The notes under the pieces were generated by a model. That model made no database searches, was not told the DNA's origin, and worked only from the letters and a program-made list of their open reading frames with translations. A DNA stretch of 64,000 bases from Methylobacterium sp. J-048 (GTDB taxonomy: Bacteria; Pseudomonadota; Alphaproteobacteria; Rhizobiales; Beijerinckiaceae). This document shows, piece by piece, positions 26,094 to 34,523 of the stretch (positions are counted from its first letter, which is position 1; every line of letters starts with the position of its first letter). The DNA is taken from positions 1-64,000 of the forward strand of contig NZ_JAKSYL010000229.1 of assembly GCF_022829515.1 (NCBI RefSeq). Direction: 5' to 3'. The position numbers were made by a program, and so were the translations under genes.

Positions 26094-26187
26094 CCGTCAT
26101 CGCGAGCGTAGCGAAGCGACCCAGGGACACGCTACGATCTGGAAGCGCGCGCTGCACTGGGTTGCTTCGCCGCGCTCGCAATGACGG
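26094..26187 (+). repeat. 94-bp palindromic repeat, copy 2
   Basis: Starts CCGTCATCGCGAGCGTAGCG and ends CGCTCGCAATGACGG; exactly 94 bp like the copies at 1532-1625 and 55836-55929. The asymmetric core (GGGACACGCTACGATCTGGA) fixes its orientation. It lies between the bL25 leader and the antitoxin-like gene. No other gene is visible in 25902-26237. Confidence 0.9.
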
Positions 26188-26237
26188 TGAGGGGCGCCGC
26201 GACCCCTCGATCAGTACGACTCAAGGGGAGGCGATTG

Positions 26238-26501
26238 ATGCGTACGAGCAAGCCCATCGCCGCTAACCTCCGCGATTCACAGGCGAGCGCCGAGGCCCGC
26301 ACAAAATCCGGTCGCTGTGCCAGCGGCGATGCGGTGCTGCAGGTGCTCGACCGCGGGGATGGGGCGTTGGATGCCGTCCTCCGGTGGAAGGTGCATGAGG
26401 CGCTGGACGATCCCCGGCCAGCGATTCCTGCCGATGAGGTATTCGCCGAGTTGCGTGTTCACCACGTCAACCGGATGAAAGCCGTCAAGGGTGGTGCGTG
26501 A
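26238..26501 (+). CDS. Small antitoxin/stability-determinant-like protein
   Basis: 87 residues. The C-terminal part, VHEALDDPRPAIPADEVFA, then RVHHVNRMKAV, matches the pattern of ParD-like or 'stability determinant' antitoxins that pair with RelE/ParE toxins (a K-V-x-E-A-L-D-D-P-R-P-x-I-P core). The start at 26238 has AAGGGGAGG 7-15 bases upstream, an excellent site; an upstream ATG at 26181 lies inside the 94-bp repeat. No intact toxin gene follows, so the unit may be solitary or broken. Confidence 0.65.
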   Translation: MRTSKPIAANLRDSQASAEARTKSGRCASGDAVLQVLDRGDGALDAVLRWKVHEALDDPRPAIPADEVFAELRVHHVNRMKAVKGGA

Positions 26502-26791
26502 CAGTCGCAGATATCGGCTCCATGAAAACTGACTTGCAGAGCGTCGCCATGCGCGCGCCACCCCTTTTCCCAGGCGCATGCAGCGTCAGCGGCATGCGAC
26601 CCGGGATCCAGCACAGGACGACGCAAAGCGTCCGCTCGTAGCAACGCCGCTTCTTGATGGTGCCGCTACGCGGCGCATTGCCTACTAGGTCCCGGATCGC
26701 CTTCCACTGGCGTTCCAGGCGTCTGGGAAAGGGTCGCGTTTCATCCGGCAACAGACTTGCGCGGGTCTCACCGCACGCCGGACCGCCCCCC
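26502..26791. other. Gap with no recognisable gene
   Basis: Frames after the antitoxin-like gene are closed within a few codons (for example an overlapping GTG frame stops after 12 codons). Short minus-strand frames in 26485-26751 have no family likeness that I recognise. The composition is less GC-rich than the ABC operon that follows, so it may be degenerate mobile or toxin-gene DNA. Confidence 0.5.
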
Positions 26792-27685
26792 TTACGGCCG
26801 CAGCCCCGCCAGCGCCCGCCGCGCCCGGCGCTTCTGCAGCCACACGGTCAGGCCGAGGGCGGTGCCGATCACCAGGGCGGAGAACGCCGTCGTGGTGGTG
26901 CCGAGCGCGTAGATCTCCGGCGTCGTCACCGTGGTGGTCAGGCCCTGCAGCTCCAGCGGCAGGGTGTTGCGGCCGCCGATCGCCTGGCTGGTGCGGGCGA
27001 GCTCGTCGAAGGACAGGGTGAAGCCGAACAGGGCGACGCCGACCAGGGCCGGGGCCAGGATCGGCACCACCACGTGCCGCAGCGTCTGCGCGCCGGTGGC
27101 GCCGAGGTCGCGGGCCGCCTCCTCGTAGGCGGGGCTGAACCGGTTGAACACCGCGAACATGATCAGCAGGCCGAAGGGCAGCGTCCAGGTGAGATGCGCC
27201 CCCAGCGCCGAGCTGTAGAGGCCCATGAGGGTGGCGTGGTCCTGCAGGAATCCCCAGCCGGTGGCCTCTGCCAGCGCCTTGATCCCGTCGTCGAGCAGCC
27301 GGAATTCCAGCCCGATCCCGAGCGAAACCACGATCGAGGGCACGATCAGGCTCGACACCGCCAGGGCGAAGACGAGGCCCGCCCCCCGGAACCCCTTGCG
27401 GAAGGCGAGGCCGGCATAGAACGCGAGGGTGACGGTGAGCGCCATCACCACCAGCCCGAGCATCAGCGAGCGCCGCAGCGCCGCCCAGATGTCGACGACG
27501 CCGACCCCCTCCCACAGCTTGGCGAACCAGTGGGTCGAGACCCCGTTCATCGGGAAGGTCAGGCCGCCGGACGGGCCCTGGAAGCTCAAGGCGAGGATCG
27601 TCAGGGTCGGCCCGTACAGGAACAGGACGTAGAGGCAGAAAATCCCGGCGAGCCCGTAGAAGGCGAAGCCGCGCGGCCGGTCCAT
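26792..27685 (-). CDS. ABC transporter permease (PotC-like)
   Basis: 297 residues, inner-membrane permease of a spermidine/putrescine-type importer. Six hydrophobic segments are visible. The cytoplasmic coupling loop EEAARDLGATGAQTLRHVVV (the EAA motif, near residues 186-205) contacts the ATPase. The C-terminus is basic (LQKRRARRALAG). It ends the operon, with its start one base after the stop of the partner permease, which implies tight coupling. Confidence 0.93.
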   Translation of the reverse strand: MDRPRGFAFYGLAGIFCLYVLFLYGPTLTILALSFQGPSGGLTFPMNGVSTHWFAKLWEGVGVVDIWAALRRSLMLGLVVMALTVTLAFYAGLAFRKGFRGAGLVFALAVSSLIVPSIVVSLGIGLEFRLLDDGIKALAEATGWGFLQDHATLMGLYSSALGAHLTWTLPFGLLIMFAVFNRFSPAYEEAARDLGATGAQTLRHVVVPILAPALVGVALFGFTLSFDELARTSQAIGGRNTLPLELQGLTTTVTTPEIYALGTTTTAFSALVIGTALGLTVWLQKRRARRALAGLRP

Positions 27686-27686
27686 C

Positions 27687-28619
27687 CTACAGCTCCCTGC
27701 GCAGATCGATCATCCGGGTGAGCCCCAGGATCATCAGCAGCACGGCGGCCAGCAGCACAACCGCGTTGGCGGCGGCGGCCGGAAATTGCAGATAGGCCAT
27801 CTGCACCTGGATCACTTTGCCGACGCTGGCGATCTGCTGCCCGCCCATCATGCCGACGGTGACGAAGTCGCCCATCACCAGGGTCACCACGAAGATCGAG
27901 CCGATGGCGATGCCGGGCTTGGCCAGCGGCAGCACCACGTTCCACAGGGTCTGGAACCCGGAGGCGCCGCAATCGCGCGCCGCCTCGATCAGCGACCGGT
28001 CGATCCGGGCCAGGCTGTTGAAGATCGGCACGATCATGAACACCGTGTCGAGGTGCACGAAGGCCAGCACCACCGCGAAGTCGGAATAGAGCAGCCCCTC
28101 GATCGGCGCCTTGATCAGGCCGAGGCTGCGGAGCGTGTCGTTGATCAGGCCGTTGCGGCCGAGCAGCGGGATCCACGAGATCATGCGGATCACGTTCGAG
28201 GTCCAGAACGGGATCGTGCAGAGCAGGAACAGGCCCATCCGCACCGTGTCCGAGCGGATATGGAAGGCCAGGAAGTAGGCGATGGCAAAGCCCAGCGGCA
28301 GGGTGATCGCCAGGGTGAGGGCGACGAATTTCAGGGTCGAGAGATAGGTGCGCACGGTGGTGCAGAGATCGGCGGAGAGGCAGCCGTCGAACACGTCGGT
28401 GTAGTTCTGCAGGGTCAGCGCCGGGGTGATCGCGTACTCGTTGTACTCCCAGAACGACACGATGCCGGTGAGCAGCAGCGGCACCACCAGGAAGACCAGG
28501 AACACCAGGGCCAGCGGGGCGGCCTGGAGATAGGCGAGGCTGCGGCGGCGGGGCCGGGGGGCGGTGGCGATCGACGCGGCGGCGGTCTCGCCGGTGCGGG
28601 GGAGGGCGAGGTCGTTCAC
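27687..28619 (-). CDS. ABC transporter permease (PotB-like)
   Basis: 310 residues with a basic cytosolic N-terminus (PRPRRRSLAYLQ), then six membrane segments. The EAA loop is EAARDCGASGFQTLWNVVLP. A 60-residue periplasmic loop (EYNEYAITPALTLQNYTDVF) is typical of PotB-type permeases. The start codon is GTG. A hairpin-spacer-hairpin repeat lies in the 250-base gap to the binding-protein gene upstream, so expression may be uncoupled from it. Confidence 0.93.
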   Translation of the reverse strand: MNDLALPRTGETAAASIATAPRPRRRSLAYLQAAPLALVFLVFLVVPLLLTGIVSFWEYNEYAITPALTLQNYTDVFDGCLSADLCTTVRTYLSTLKFVALTLAITLPLGFAIAYFLAFHIRSDTVRMGLFLLCTIPFWTSNVIRMISWIPLLGRNGLINDTLRSLGLIKAPIEGLLYSDFAVVLAFVHLDTVFMIVPIFNSLARIDRSLIEAARDCGASGFQTLWNVVLPLAKPGIAIGSIFVVTLVMGDFVTVGMMGGQQIASVGKVIQVQMAYLQFPAAAANAVVLLAAVLLMILGLTRMIDLRREL

Positions 28620-28694
28620 TGGGGTGCCCTCGCCGGCGTGGCCGCATCCGGCTGCCTACGGCCGGCTCCGAGGCTTGCATCGGTCGCGACGCGC

Positions 28695-28805
28695 CCCCTC
28701 TCCCGTGCGGGAGAGGGTTGGGGTGAGGGATGCGCCCTATCCGGACAAACCTGTCCCCTCACCCTGTCCCTCTCCCACACGGGAGAGGGGACCCGCGCCT
28801 CATCC
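28695..28805 (-). repeat. Hairpin-spacer-hairpin repeat, copy A (inside the ABC operon)
   Basis: Both ends are hairpins of the CCCTCTCCCGTGCGGGAGAG type, separated by a roughly 50-base spacer (GATGCGCCCTATCCGGACAA and onward). Its reverse complement matches 51740-51851 with only a few differences, including the GGATGA-GCGCGGGT flank. It lies between the binding protein and the first permease gene. Confidence 0.9.
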
Positions 28806-28869
28806 AGAACGGCGCGAGGCCGACAGTCTCCCTCACCGAGGGGGGAGGGGAGGGTATGCGCCAGCCCGC

Positions 28870-30132
28870 TCACGCGGCGATGAACTCGTTCCACTTGCGC
28901 ACCATGTAGGTGTTCTCGTCCATCACGGCGTTCCAGCAGGCGACCGAGCCCATGCGCTGGTCGAAGGAGCCGCCGTCGCGGGTGGCGCCGGCCTTCTCGA
29001 TCAGGGTGCCGTCGGGGCCCAGGATGTCCTTCTCGGCGGGCTTGCCCTCCATCCAGAACGCCCATTCGTCGGGCTGCATGTGCGCCTTCGCGGTCTCCAG
29101 CACCGCGGAATAATAGCCCTGGCGGTTGAGATAGGCCCCGGCCCAGCCGGACAGGAACCAGTTGATGAAGTCGTAGGCGGCGTCGAGCTTCCGGCCGGAG
29201 AGCGTCTTCGGGATGCCGAAGCCCTGGGCCCAGGCGCGGTAGCCCTCCTTGAGCGGCTGGTAGGTGCAGGGCACGCCCTGGGCGCGCACCTTGGTGACGG
29301 CGGGCGACCACATCGACTGGATCACCGTCTCGCCGGACGCCATCAGGTTCACGGATTCGTTGAAGTCCTGCCAGAAGGCCCGGAACTGCCCGGCGCGCTT
29401 GGCCTCGATCAGCACCTTGATGGTGCGGTCGATCTCGGGCTTCGTCATGTTGCCCTTGTCGCCGTAGGTGTAGTCGCCGGTGGCCTCCACCACCATGGCG
29501 GCGTCCATGATGCCGATGGACGGGATGTTCAGGATCGACGCCTTGCCCTTGAACTCGGGGTTGAGCAGATCCTTCCAGCTCTCCACCGGCCGCTTGATCA
29601 GGTCGGGTCGGATGCCGAGCGTGTCGGCGTTGTAGGTGGTCGGGATCAGGGTCAGCCACTCGGTCGGCGCGGACGCGAAGGTTTTGCCGGTCTGGCCCTC
29701 GAGGTAGAACACCTTCCGGGGCGCGGTGCCCTGGTCGCCGATCCGCTTCCCGCTCACCTCGCCCTTGGTGAACACCGAAGAGATCTGGTCGGCGAGCTTG
29801 ATCCGCTTGGCGTCCAGGCCGCTCAGGTTGCCCGACGGGATGATCTTCTTGAGGCTGAAATACTCGGTGTCGACCAGATCGAACGAGTTCGGCTGGGTGA
29901 CCACGCGCTTGGTCACCTCGTCGGTGACCACGGGAATGTATTCGAGGGTGATCCCGAGATCCTCCTTCACCTTCCGGGCGATGTCGGCGGACTGGCTCAC
30001 CGCGGTACCGAGGTAGCGCAGGGTCACGGGCTCGGCCGCGTGCACGGCCGGGAAGCCGGTCACCGGCGTCGCCGCCAGGGCCGCGGCCCCTTTCAGCAGC
30101 GTGCGCCGGCTCGGCTTCGAGAACGGGTCCAT
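28870..30132 (-). CDS. ABC transporter substrate-binding protein (PotD-like)
   Basis: 420 residues. A twin-arginine signal peptide (SKPSRRTLLKGAAALAA) targets it to the periplasm. The mature protein follows the SBP_bac_8/PotD pattern: VTLRYLGTAVSQ, an FDLVDTEYFSLKK segment, and near the end YDFINWFLSGWAGAYLNRQGYYS with WNEFIAA at the C-terminus. It starts at 30132, 16 bases after the ATPase stop. The ligand cannot be fixed from sequence; association with a hydantoinase suggests a cyclic amide or an amine rather than a sugar. Confidence 0.93.
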   Translation of the reverse strand: MDPFSKPSRRTLLKGAAALAATPVTGFPAVHAAEPVTLRYLGTAVSQSADIARKVKEDLGITLEYIPVVTDEVTKRVVTQPNSFDLVDTEYFSLKKIIPSGNLSGLDAKRIKLADQISSVFTKGEVSGKRIGDQGTAPRKVFYLEGQTGKTFASAPTEWLTLIPTTYNADTLGIRPDLIKRPVESWKDLLNPEFKGKASILNIPSIGIMDAAMVVEATGDYTYGDKGNMTKPEIDRTIKVLIEAKRAGQFRAFWQDFNESVNLMASGETVIQSMWSPAVTKVRAQGVPCTYQPLKEGYRAWAQGFGIPKTLSGRKLDAAYDFINWFLSGWAGAYLNRQGYYSAVLETAKAHMQPDEWAFWMEGKPAEKDILGPDGTLIEKAGATRDGGSFDQRMGSVACWNAVMDENTYMVRKWNEFIAA

Positions 30133-30148
30133 GGTCGTCTCCAACAAT

Positions 30149-31156
30149 CTACGCGTCGAGGCGGTGGGCGGCGGTGGCGTCCCAGCCGACCGGGATCGTG
30201 TCGCCCGGCCGGAGCGGGTGGGCCGCGAAGGCGGCATCGCTGAGCACGGCGGTGAGCGCGGCCGAGCTCTCGGCCAGGGCTTCGGGCGGCTGTTCCAGCC
30301 CGTCGGCATCGAGGCCGACATGGACGCTGGTGCCCTGGTACTCGACCGCGACCACCCGGGCCGCGAGCGCGCCCGGACCGGCCTCGTCGCCGAGCCGCAT
30401 CCGGTCGGCCCGCACGGCAATCATCCCGTCGGGCAGGCGGATCACGTTGTGGCCGCCGATGAACCGGGCCACGAAGGCGGTGGCCGGCCGCTCGAACACG
30501 GTGCGCGGGTCGGCGGCCTGCTCGATCCGGCCGGCATTCATCACCACCACGAGGTCGGAGAGCGCCATCGCCTCCTCCTGGCTGTGGGTGACGTGGATGA
30601 AGGTGAGCCCGAGCTCGGTCTGGATCCGCTTCAGCTCCACCCGCATCCGCACCCGCAGGAACGGGTCCAGCGCCGAGAGCGGCTCATCGAGCAGCAGCAC
30701 CTTCGGGCCGGTGACGAGGGCCCGGGCAAGCGCGACGCGCTGCTGCTGCCCGCCCGAGAGCTGGGCCGGCAGGCGCCCGGCGAGGTGGCCCATCTGCACG
30801 AGGTCGAGCATCGCCATCGCCTTGGCCCGGCGCTCGGCTTTGCCGATGCCGCGCATCCGCAGGCTGAAGGCGACGTTGTCCCGCGCGTCGAGATGCGGGA
30901 ACAGGGCGTAGCTCTGGAACATCATGGCGGTGCCGCGCTCGGCCGGCGTTGCGTCGCCTACCGCCTTCGGGCCGATCACCACGTCGCCCGCGCTGGCGCG
31001 CTCGTGGCCGCCGATCATCCGCAGCGTCGTGGTCTTGCCGCAGCCGGAGGGGCCGAGCAGGCAGCAATAGGCCCCGGACGGTACCTTCAGGTCGATGCCA
31101 TCGACCGCGGTCGCCGCGCCATAGCGCTTGGTCAGGCCGATCAGCTCGACATTCAT
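30149..31156 (-). CDS. ABC transporter ATP-binding protein (PotA-like)
   Basis: 335 residues: an ATPase domain (1-235) with Walker A GPSGCGKTT (35-43), Q-loop MMFQSYALFPHL, signature LSGGQQQRVALARAL, Walker B VLLLDEPLSALDP and the switch His in HVTHSQEEA, followed by a TOBE_2 regulatory domain. The start at 31156 (MNVELIGLTKRYG) is preferred over in-frame upstream Met codons. It follows the hydantoinase gene by 46 bases on the same strand. Confidence 0.95.
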   Translation of the reverse strand: MNVELIGLTKRYGAATAVDGIDLKVPSGAYCCLLGPSGCGKTTTLRMIGGHERASAGDVVIGPKAVGDATPAERGTAMMFQSYALFPHLDARDNVAFSLRMRGIGKAERRAKAMAMLDLVQMGHLAGRLPAQLSGGQQQRVALARALVTGPKVLLLDEPLSALDPFLRVRMRVELKRIQTELGLTFIHVTHSQEEAMALSDLVVVMNAGRIEQAADPRTVFERPATAFVARFIGGHNVIRLPDGMIAVRADRMRLGDEAGPGALAARVVAVEYQGTSVHVGLDADGLEQPPEALAESSAALTAVLSDAAFAAHPLRPGDTIPVGWDATAAHRLDA

Positions 31157-31202
31157 GCGAGGCTCCCCCACCGCCGCGGAGCAAGGGCCGGGCCAGGGGG
31201 CC

Positions 31203-32630
31203 TCATGCGCCCTGCCGATCCGCCGGATCGACCGCCCGGTCGAGCACCCGGCCACGGCCCGGCTCGGACAGGACCTTGCCGTCCTCGGCGATCACCTGAC
31301 CGCCCGCGATGGTCATCACCGGCCAGCCGGTGACCGCAAAGCCCTCCCAGGGGGTGTAGTCGGAGCCGTGGTGGAGGATCTCTTGGCGGATCGTCTCGCG
31401 CTTGTTCGGGTCCCAGAGGGTCAGGTCGGCGTCGAAGCCCGGGGCGATCGAGCCTTTGCGCGGATAGAGGCCGTAGAGCTTCGCGTGGTTCGTCGCGGTC
31501 AGCGCGACGAACTGGTTAAGGCTGATCCGTCCCTTCGAGACGCCTTCGGAGAAGAACACCGGCAGCCTTGTCTCGACACCCGGGATGCCGTTCGGGATCC
31601 AGCGGAACGAGGATTTCCCGCGCGGGTTGAGCTTGCCCTGCGGGTCGTCGTAGCGGAACGGCGAATGGTCCGACGAGACCACGTCGAAGATGCCGCGCCG
31701 GATGCCGGACCAGACCGCCTCCTGACTGGCCTCGTCCCGGGGTGGCGGCGAGCAGACGTATTTCGCGCCCGCCATAGGATCGTCGAGGCCGAGCCCCTTC
31801 ATGTGCTCGGCGGTCAGCGTCAGGTATTGCGGGCACGTCTCCGCCCGGATCTTCAGGCCGCGCGCTTGCGCCCAGGCGATCTGCTCCGTGGCCTCGCGGC
31901 CCGAGACGTGGACGATGACGATCGGCAAATCGATCAGCTCGGCATGGCTGATCGCCCGGTGGGCCGCCTCGCGCTCGACCACCTCGGGCCGGGACAGGGC
32001 GTGGCCGTAGGGCTTGGTCTCGCCGGCCCGCTCCAGCCGGTCGCTGAGATAGCGGATCGCGTCGTAGCCCTCGGCGTGGACCATCACCCGGGCGCCCTGC
32101 CGCCGCGCGACGTGGAACACGTCCAGCAGCTGGCGGTCGTTCAGCACCAGGTCGTCGTAGGTCATGAACACCTTGAACGAGGTGTAGCCGTCGGCGACCA
32201 GGGCCGGCAGCTCCTGGCCGAGCACCGCCTCGCTCGGATCTGCGATGATCATGTGGATCGCCACGTCGACGTGGCACTGGCCCTCGGCCTTGGCGCGATA
32301 GGCGTCGACCGCGCCGCGCAGCGAGCCGCCCCGGGGCTGGACCGCGAACGGCATCACGCAGGTGTTGCCGCCGGCCGCCGCCGCCCGGGTGGCGCTGGCG
32401 AAATCGTCGGCCATGACGATGCCGGGGCCGGGATCCTGGGCGATGTGGACATGGCTGTCGATGCCGCCCGGCAGGACCAGCAGCCCGGAGGCGTCGATCA
32501 CCCGGGCCGCGTCGGCGATGCCCTCGGCGACCGCCACGATCCGCCCGCCGCGCACGCCGACATCCGCCTGCACCGTGTCGCTCGCGGTGACCACCGTGCC
32601 GCCGCGGATGGCGAGGTCGAATTCGGGCAT
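31203..32630 (-). CDS. Dihydropyrimidinase/hydantoinase-family cyclic amidohydrolase
   Basis: 475 residues of the metal-dependent amidohydrolase superfamily that opens dihydropyrimidine or hydantoin rings. The metal site has His60 and His62 in GGIDSHVHIAQ, the carbamylated-Lys candidate Lys153 in SFKVFMTYDD, His in MVHAEGYDAI, His in VIVHVSGRE, and Asp in SSDHSPFRY. C-terminal LYGLYPRKGSIAPGFDADLT is standard. It sits between the regulator and the ABC importer genes. No N-carbamoyl amidohydrolase gene is adjacent, so the exact substrate stays open. Confidence 0.93.
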   Translation of the reverse strand: MPEFDLAIRGGTVVTASDTVQADVGVRGGRIVAVAEGIADAARVIDASGLLVLPGGIDSHVHIAQDPGPGIVMADDFASATRAAAAGGNTCVMPFAVQPRGGSLRGAVDAYRAKAEGQCHVDVAIHMIIADPSEAVLGQELPALVADGYTSFKVFMTYDDLVLNDRQLLDVFHVARRQGARVMVHAEGYDAIRYLSDRLERAGETKPYGHALSRPEVVEREAAHRAISHAELIDLPIVIVHVSGREATEQIAWAQARGLKIRAETCPQYLTLTAEHMKGLGLDDPMAGAKYVCSPPPRDEASQEAVWSGIRRGIFDVVSSDHSPFRYDDPQGKLNPRGKSSFRWIPNGIPGVETRLPVFFSEGVSKGRISLNQFVALTATNHAKLYGLYPRKGSIAPGFDADLTLWDPNKRETIRQEILHHGSDYTPWEGFAVTGWPVMTIAGGQVIAEDGKVLSEPGRGRVLDRAVDPADRQGA

Positions 32631-32749
32631 GATGCGCTCTCCTCCGCGCCCGCGGGCGCCTGTCGGGACGGGCGGATGCATCGTCCGCGCCGATTCGGAC
32701 GACGCGAGGAGGGCACAGCCATCCGGCGGGGTCCAGAGTGCGCAAGTCA

Positions 32750-32867
32750 TGGGTTCCCAAAGGGCTCAGCCCTATGGCGGGGTTCGGGGGCGGAGCCCCT
32801 GAGACACCCAGGGCTCTGCCCTGGACCCGCGAAAGGTCACGGACCTTTCGAAACCGGGACTTCGGCG
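32750..32867 (-). repeat. Four-hairpin 3'-end repeat, copy 2 (inverted)
   Basis: The reverse complement begins TCCCGGTTTCGAAAGGTCCG and runs through AGGGCAGAGCCCT and GGGGCTCCGCCCC to AACCCCGCC and an AGGGCTGAGCCCT stem. It overlaps the last codons of the GlxA/AraC regulator (stop at 32837) and fills the gap to the hydantoinase gene. Confidence 0.9.
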
Positions 32868-33844
32868 CGAAGGCTCGAGGGGGCTGCTTCGTGGAACTGC
32901 CGCCAGACGCGGCGCATATGCCGGGCGGAACCGAAGCCCGCGCGGTCGGCGACCTGCTCCAGGGCGAGGTCGGTCTGGGCGATCAGGTCCCGGGCCAGCG
33001 CGATCCGGGCGCGGTTGACCGCATCGGTCACGGTCATGCCGGCATGGCTGCGGAACAGCCGGGCGAGGTTGCGCGGGCTGGCCCCCGCAAGGCGGCCCAG
33101 GATTTCGGGCGACCAGTCGCGGGCGGGTTCGGCCGCGATCGCGTCCTGGGCACGATGCACCACCGGGTGGAGATGGCTGCGGCCTTCCAGCCAGGGCGAG
33201 AGCTGCGGGTCGTCGGCGCCGCGGCGCATGTAGACGACCAGGGTCCGGGCCGCCGCCAGCGCCGTGGCCGGGCCGGCCCATTCGGCGACGAGGTGGAGCA
33301 TCAGGTCGACGCCCGCGGTCACGCCGGCGCTGCTGAACCGGTCGCGGTCCTGCACGAACAGCCGGTTCTCCAGCACCCGAGCCCTGGGCGCCAGGTCGGC
33401 GAGACGGGCGCAGCTGGCGTGATGGGTGGTGCAGGCATAGCCGTCGAACAGGCCGGCCCGGGCCGCCAGCAGCGTGCCCTCGCAGACCGTCACCAGGGTG
33501 TGGCCCGGCCGGACCGCGCCGCGCAGCCAATCGACGATCCGCGCTTCGGCCGCCGCGTCGTCCGGATCGGCCTCGAAGCCGAGCACCCGGGACGACGATC
33601 CGGGCAGGAGCACGACGGTGCCCGGCGCGATCGTGTCCGGCAGCGGCTCCGTGCCGCCGAGATCCAGCCCGATCGAGCAGCGGGTGCGCGGGGCCGGCGC
33701 CGCGTAGCGCACCGCGAACGCGACCCGGTCCTGGGCCGCCCCGGCGATGCGCAGGACCTCGACCGGGCCGGCGAGGTCGAGCAGCAGCGTGCGCGGCGGC
33801 AGGACCACCAGGACCGGGATGCTGCGCCGCGCCGCCTCGCTCAT
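32837..33844 (-). CDS. GlxA/AraC-family transcriptional regulator
   Basis: 335 residues: an N-terminal DJ-1/PfpI-like (class I glutamine amidotransferase fold) sensory domain (1-195; PVLVVLPPRTLLLDLAGPVE, then VTVCEGTLLAARAGLFDG with the nucleophile-elbow Cys) and a C-terminal AraC HTH pair (LGRLAGASPRNLARLFRSH and LEQVADRAGFGSARHMRRVW). Probably the local activator of the hydantoinase/ABC genes. The last residues (PVSKGP) are encoded by the repeat element at 32750-32867. Its start overlaps the isochorismatase stop by four bases. Confidence 0.92.
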   Translation of the reverse strand: MSEAARRSIPVLVVLPPRTLLLDLAGPVEVLRIAGAAQDRVAFAVRYAAPAPRTRCSIGLDLGGTEPLPDTIAPGTVVLLPGSSSRVLGFEADPDDAAAEARIVDWLRGAVRPGHTLVTVCEGTLLAARAGLFDGYACTTHHASCARLADLAPRARVLENRLFVQDRDRFSSAGVTAGVDLMLHLVAEWAGPATALAAARTLVVYMRRGADDPQLSPWLEGRSHLHPVVHRAQDAIAAEPARDWSPEILGRLAGASPRNLARLFRSHAGMTVTDAVNRARIALARDLIAQTDLALEQVADRAGFGSARHMRRVWRQFHEAAPSSLRAEVPVSKGP

Positions 33845-34401
33845 GCGGCGACCGGCAGGTCCCGGCCGGCGAGCGCCTGTTCCACCGTGGCGATGCGGGC
33901 GAAGCGGTCGACCAGCACCAGCTCGGTGCGGGCCTTGATGTCGTCCGCCTCGAACCGGCGGCCGGACGGATGGGTCATCGCGAAGGTCAGCGTCGCCTCG
34001 GTGACGTAATCCACCTGCCAGCCGCTGTCGGAGGCGTGGCGGGTGGTGGTCTCGCAGCATTGCTCGGTGCGGATCCCCGACACGATCAGGCGCCGGATGC
34101 CGTGCTGCGTCAGCCAGCCCGCCAGCCCGGTATCGACCAGCGCGCTGTGCTTACGCTTGTGGAAGATCGCGTCCGGCGCGATCACGATCGGCTCAAGGGT
34201 GCGGACATGACCCGACTCGAGGGAGAACGGCCCGGAATCGGCGAGGTGGAACACCTGCAGCACCGGAATCTTGCGCGCCACGGCGCCGTCGATGAGCGCT
34301 TGCAGGCGTTCGGTGAAGAGCGGGACATCCGCCTCGCTCCAGAACGGCCGGTGACGGAAGGAATCCTGGACATCGATGACCAGCAGCGCAACATCGGACA
34401 T
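33841..34401 (-). CDS. Isochorismatase-family cysteine hydrolase
   Basis: 186 residues of the isochorismatase-like hydrolase fold, with the triad Asp10 (LLVIDVQDSF), a Lys in HKRKHSAL and the nucleophile Cys in GIRTEQCCETTTRHA. Family members hydrolyse nicotinamide, N-carbamoylsarcosine, ureidoacrylate and similar amides. Co-transcription with a hydantoinase and a GlxA regulator (4-bp overlap) favours an amide/ureide step, but this is inference. The start at 34401 gives MSDVALLVID. It is the first gene of the cluster, divergent from the Sir2 gene. Confidence 0.9.
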   Translation of the reverse strand: MSDVALLVIDVQDSFRHRPFWSEADVPLFTERLQALIDGAVARKIPVLQVFHLADSGPFSLESGHVRTLEPIVIAPDAIFHKRKHSALVDTGLAGWLTQHGIRRLIVSGIRTEQCCETTTRHASDSGWQVDYVTEATLTFAMTHPSGRRFEADDIKARTELVLVDRFARIATVEQALAGRDLPVAA

Positions 34402-34523
34402 TTCGTGTCTCCCGCTTGGTGAAGCGAGCGGTAGGATCGCTCTCTCGATAGGCGCGCGAAAGAAACCGCACCGCCAACGAGCGGACATTTCCGGCCAATC
34501 AACCGACGGGCGGGGGATACCGC

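Noticed and set aside
26499..26537. A toxin gene overlapping the end of the antitoxin-like gene
   Set aside because: The overlapping GTG frame closes after 12 codons, and the other frames contain no RelE/ParE-like sequence.
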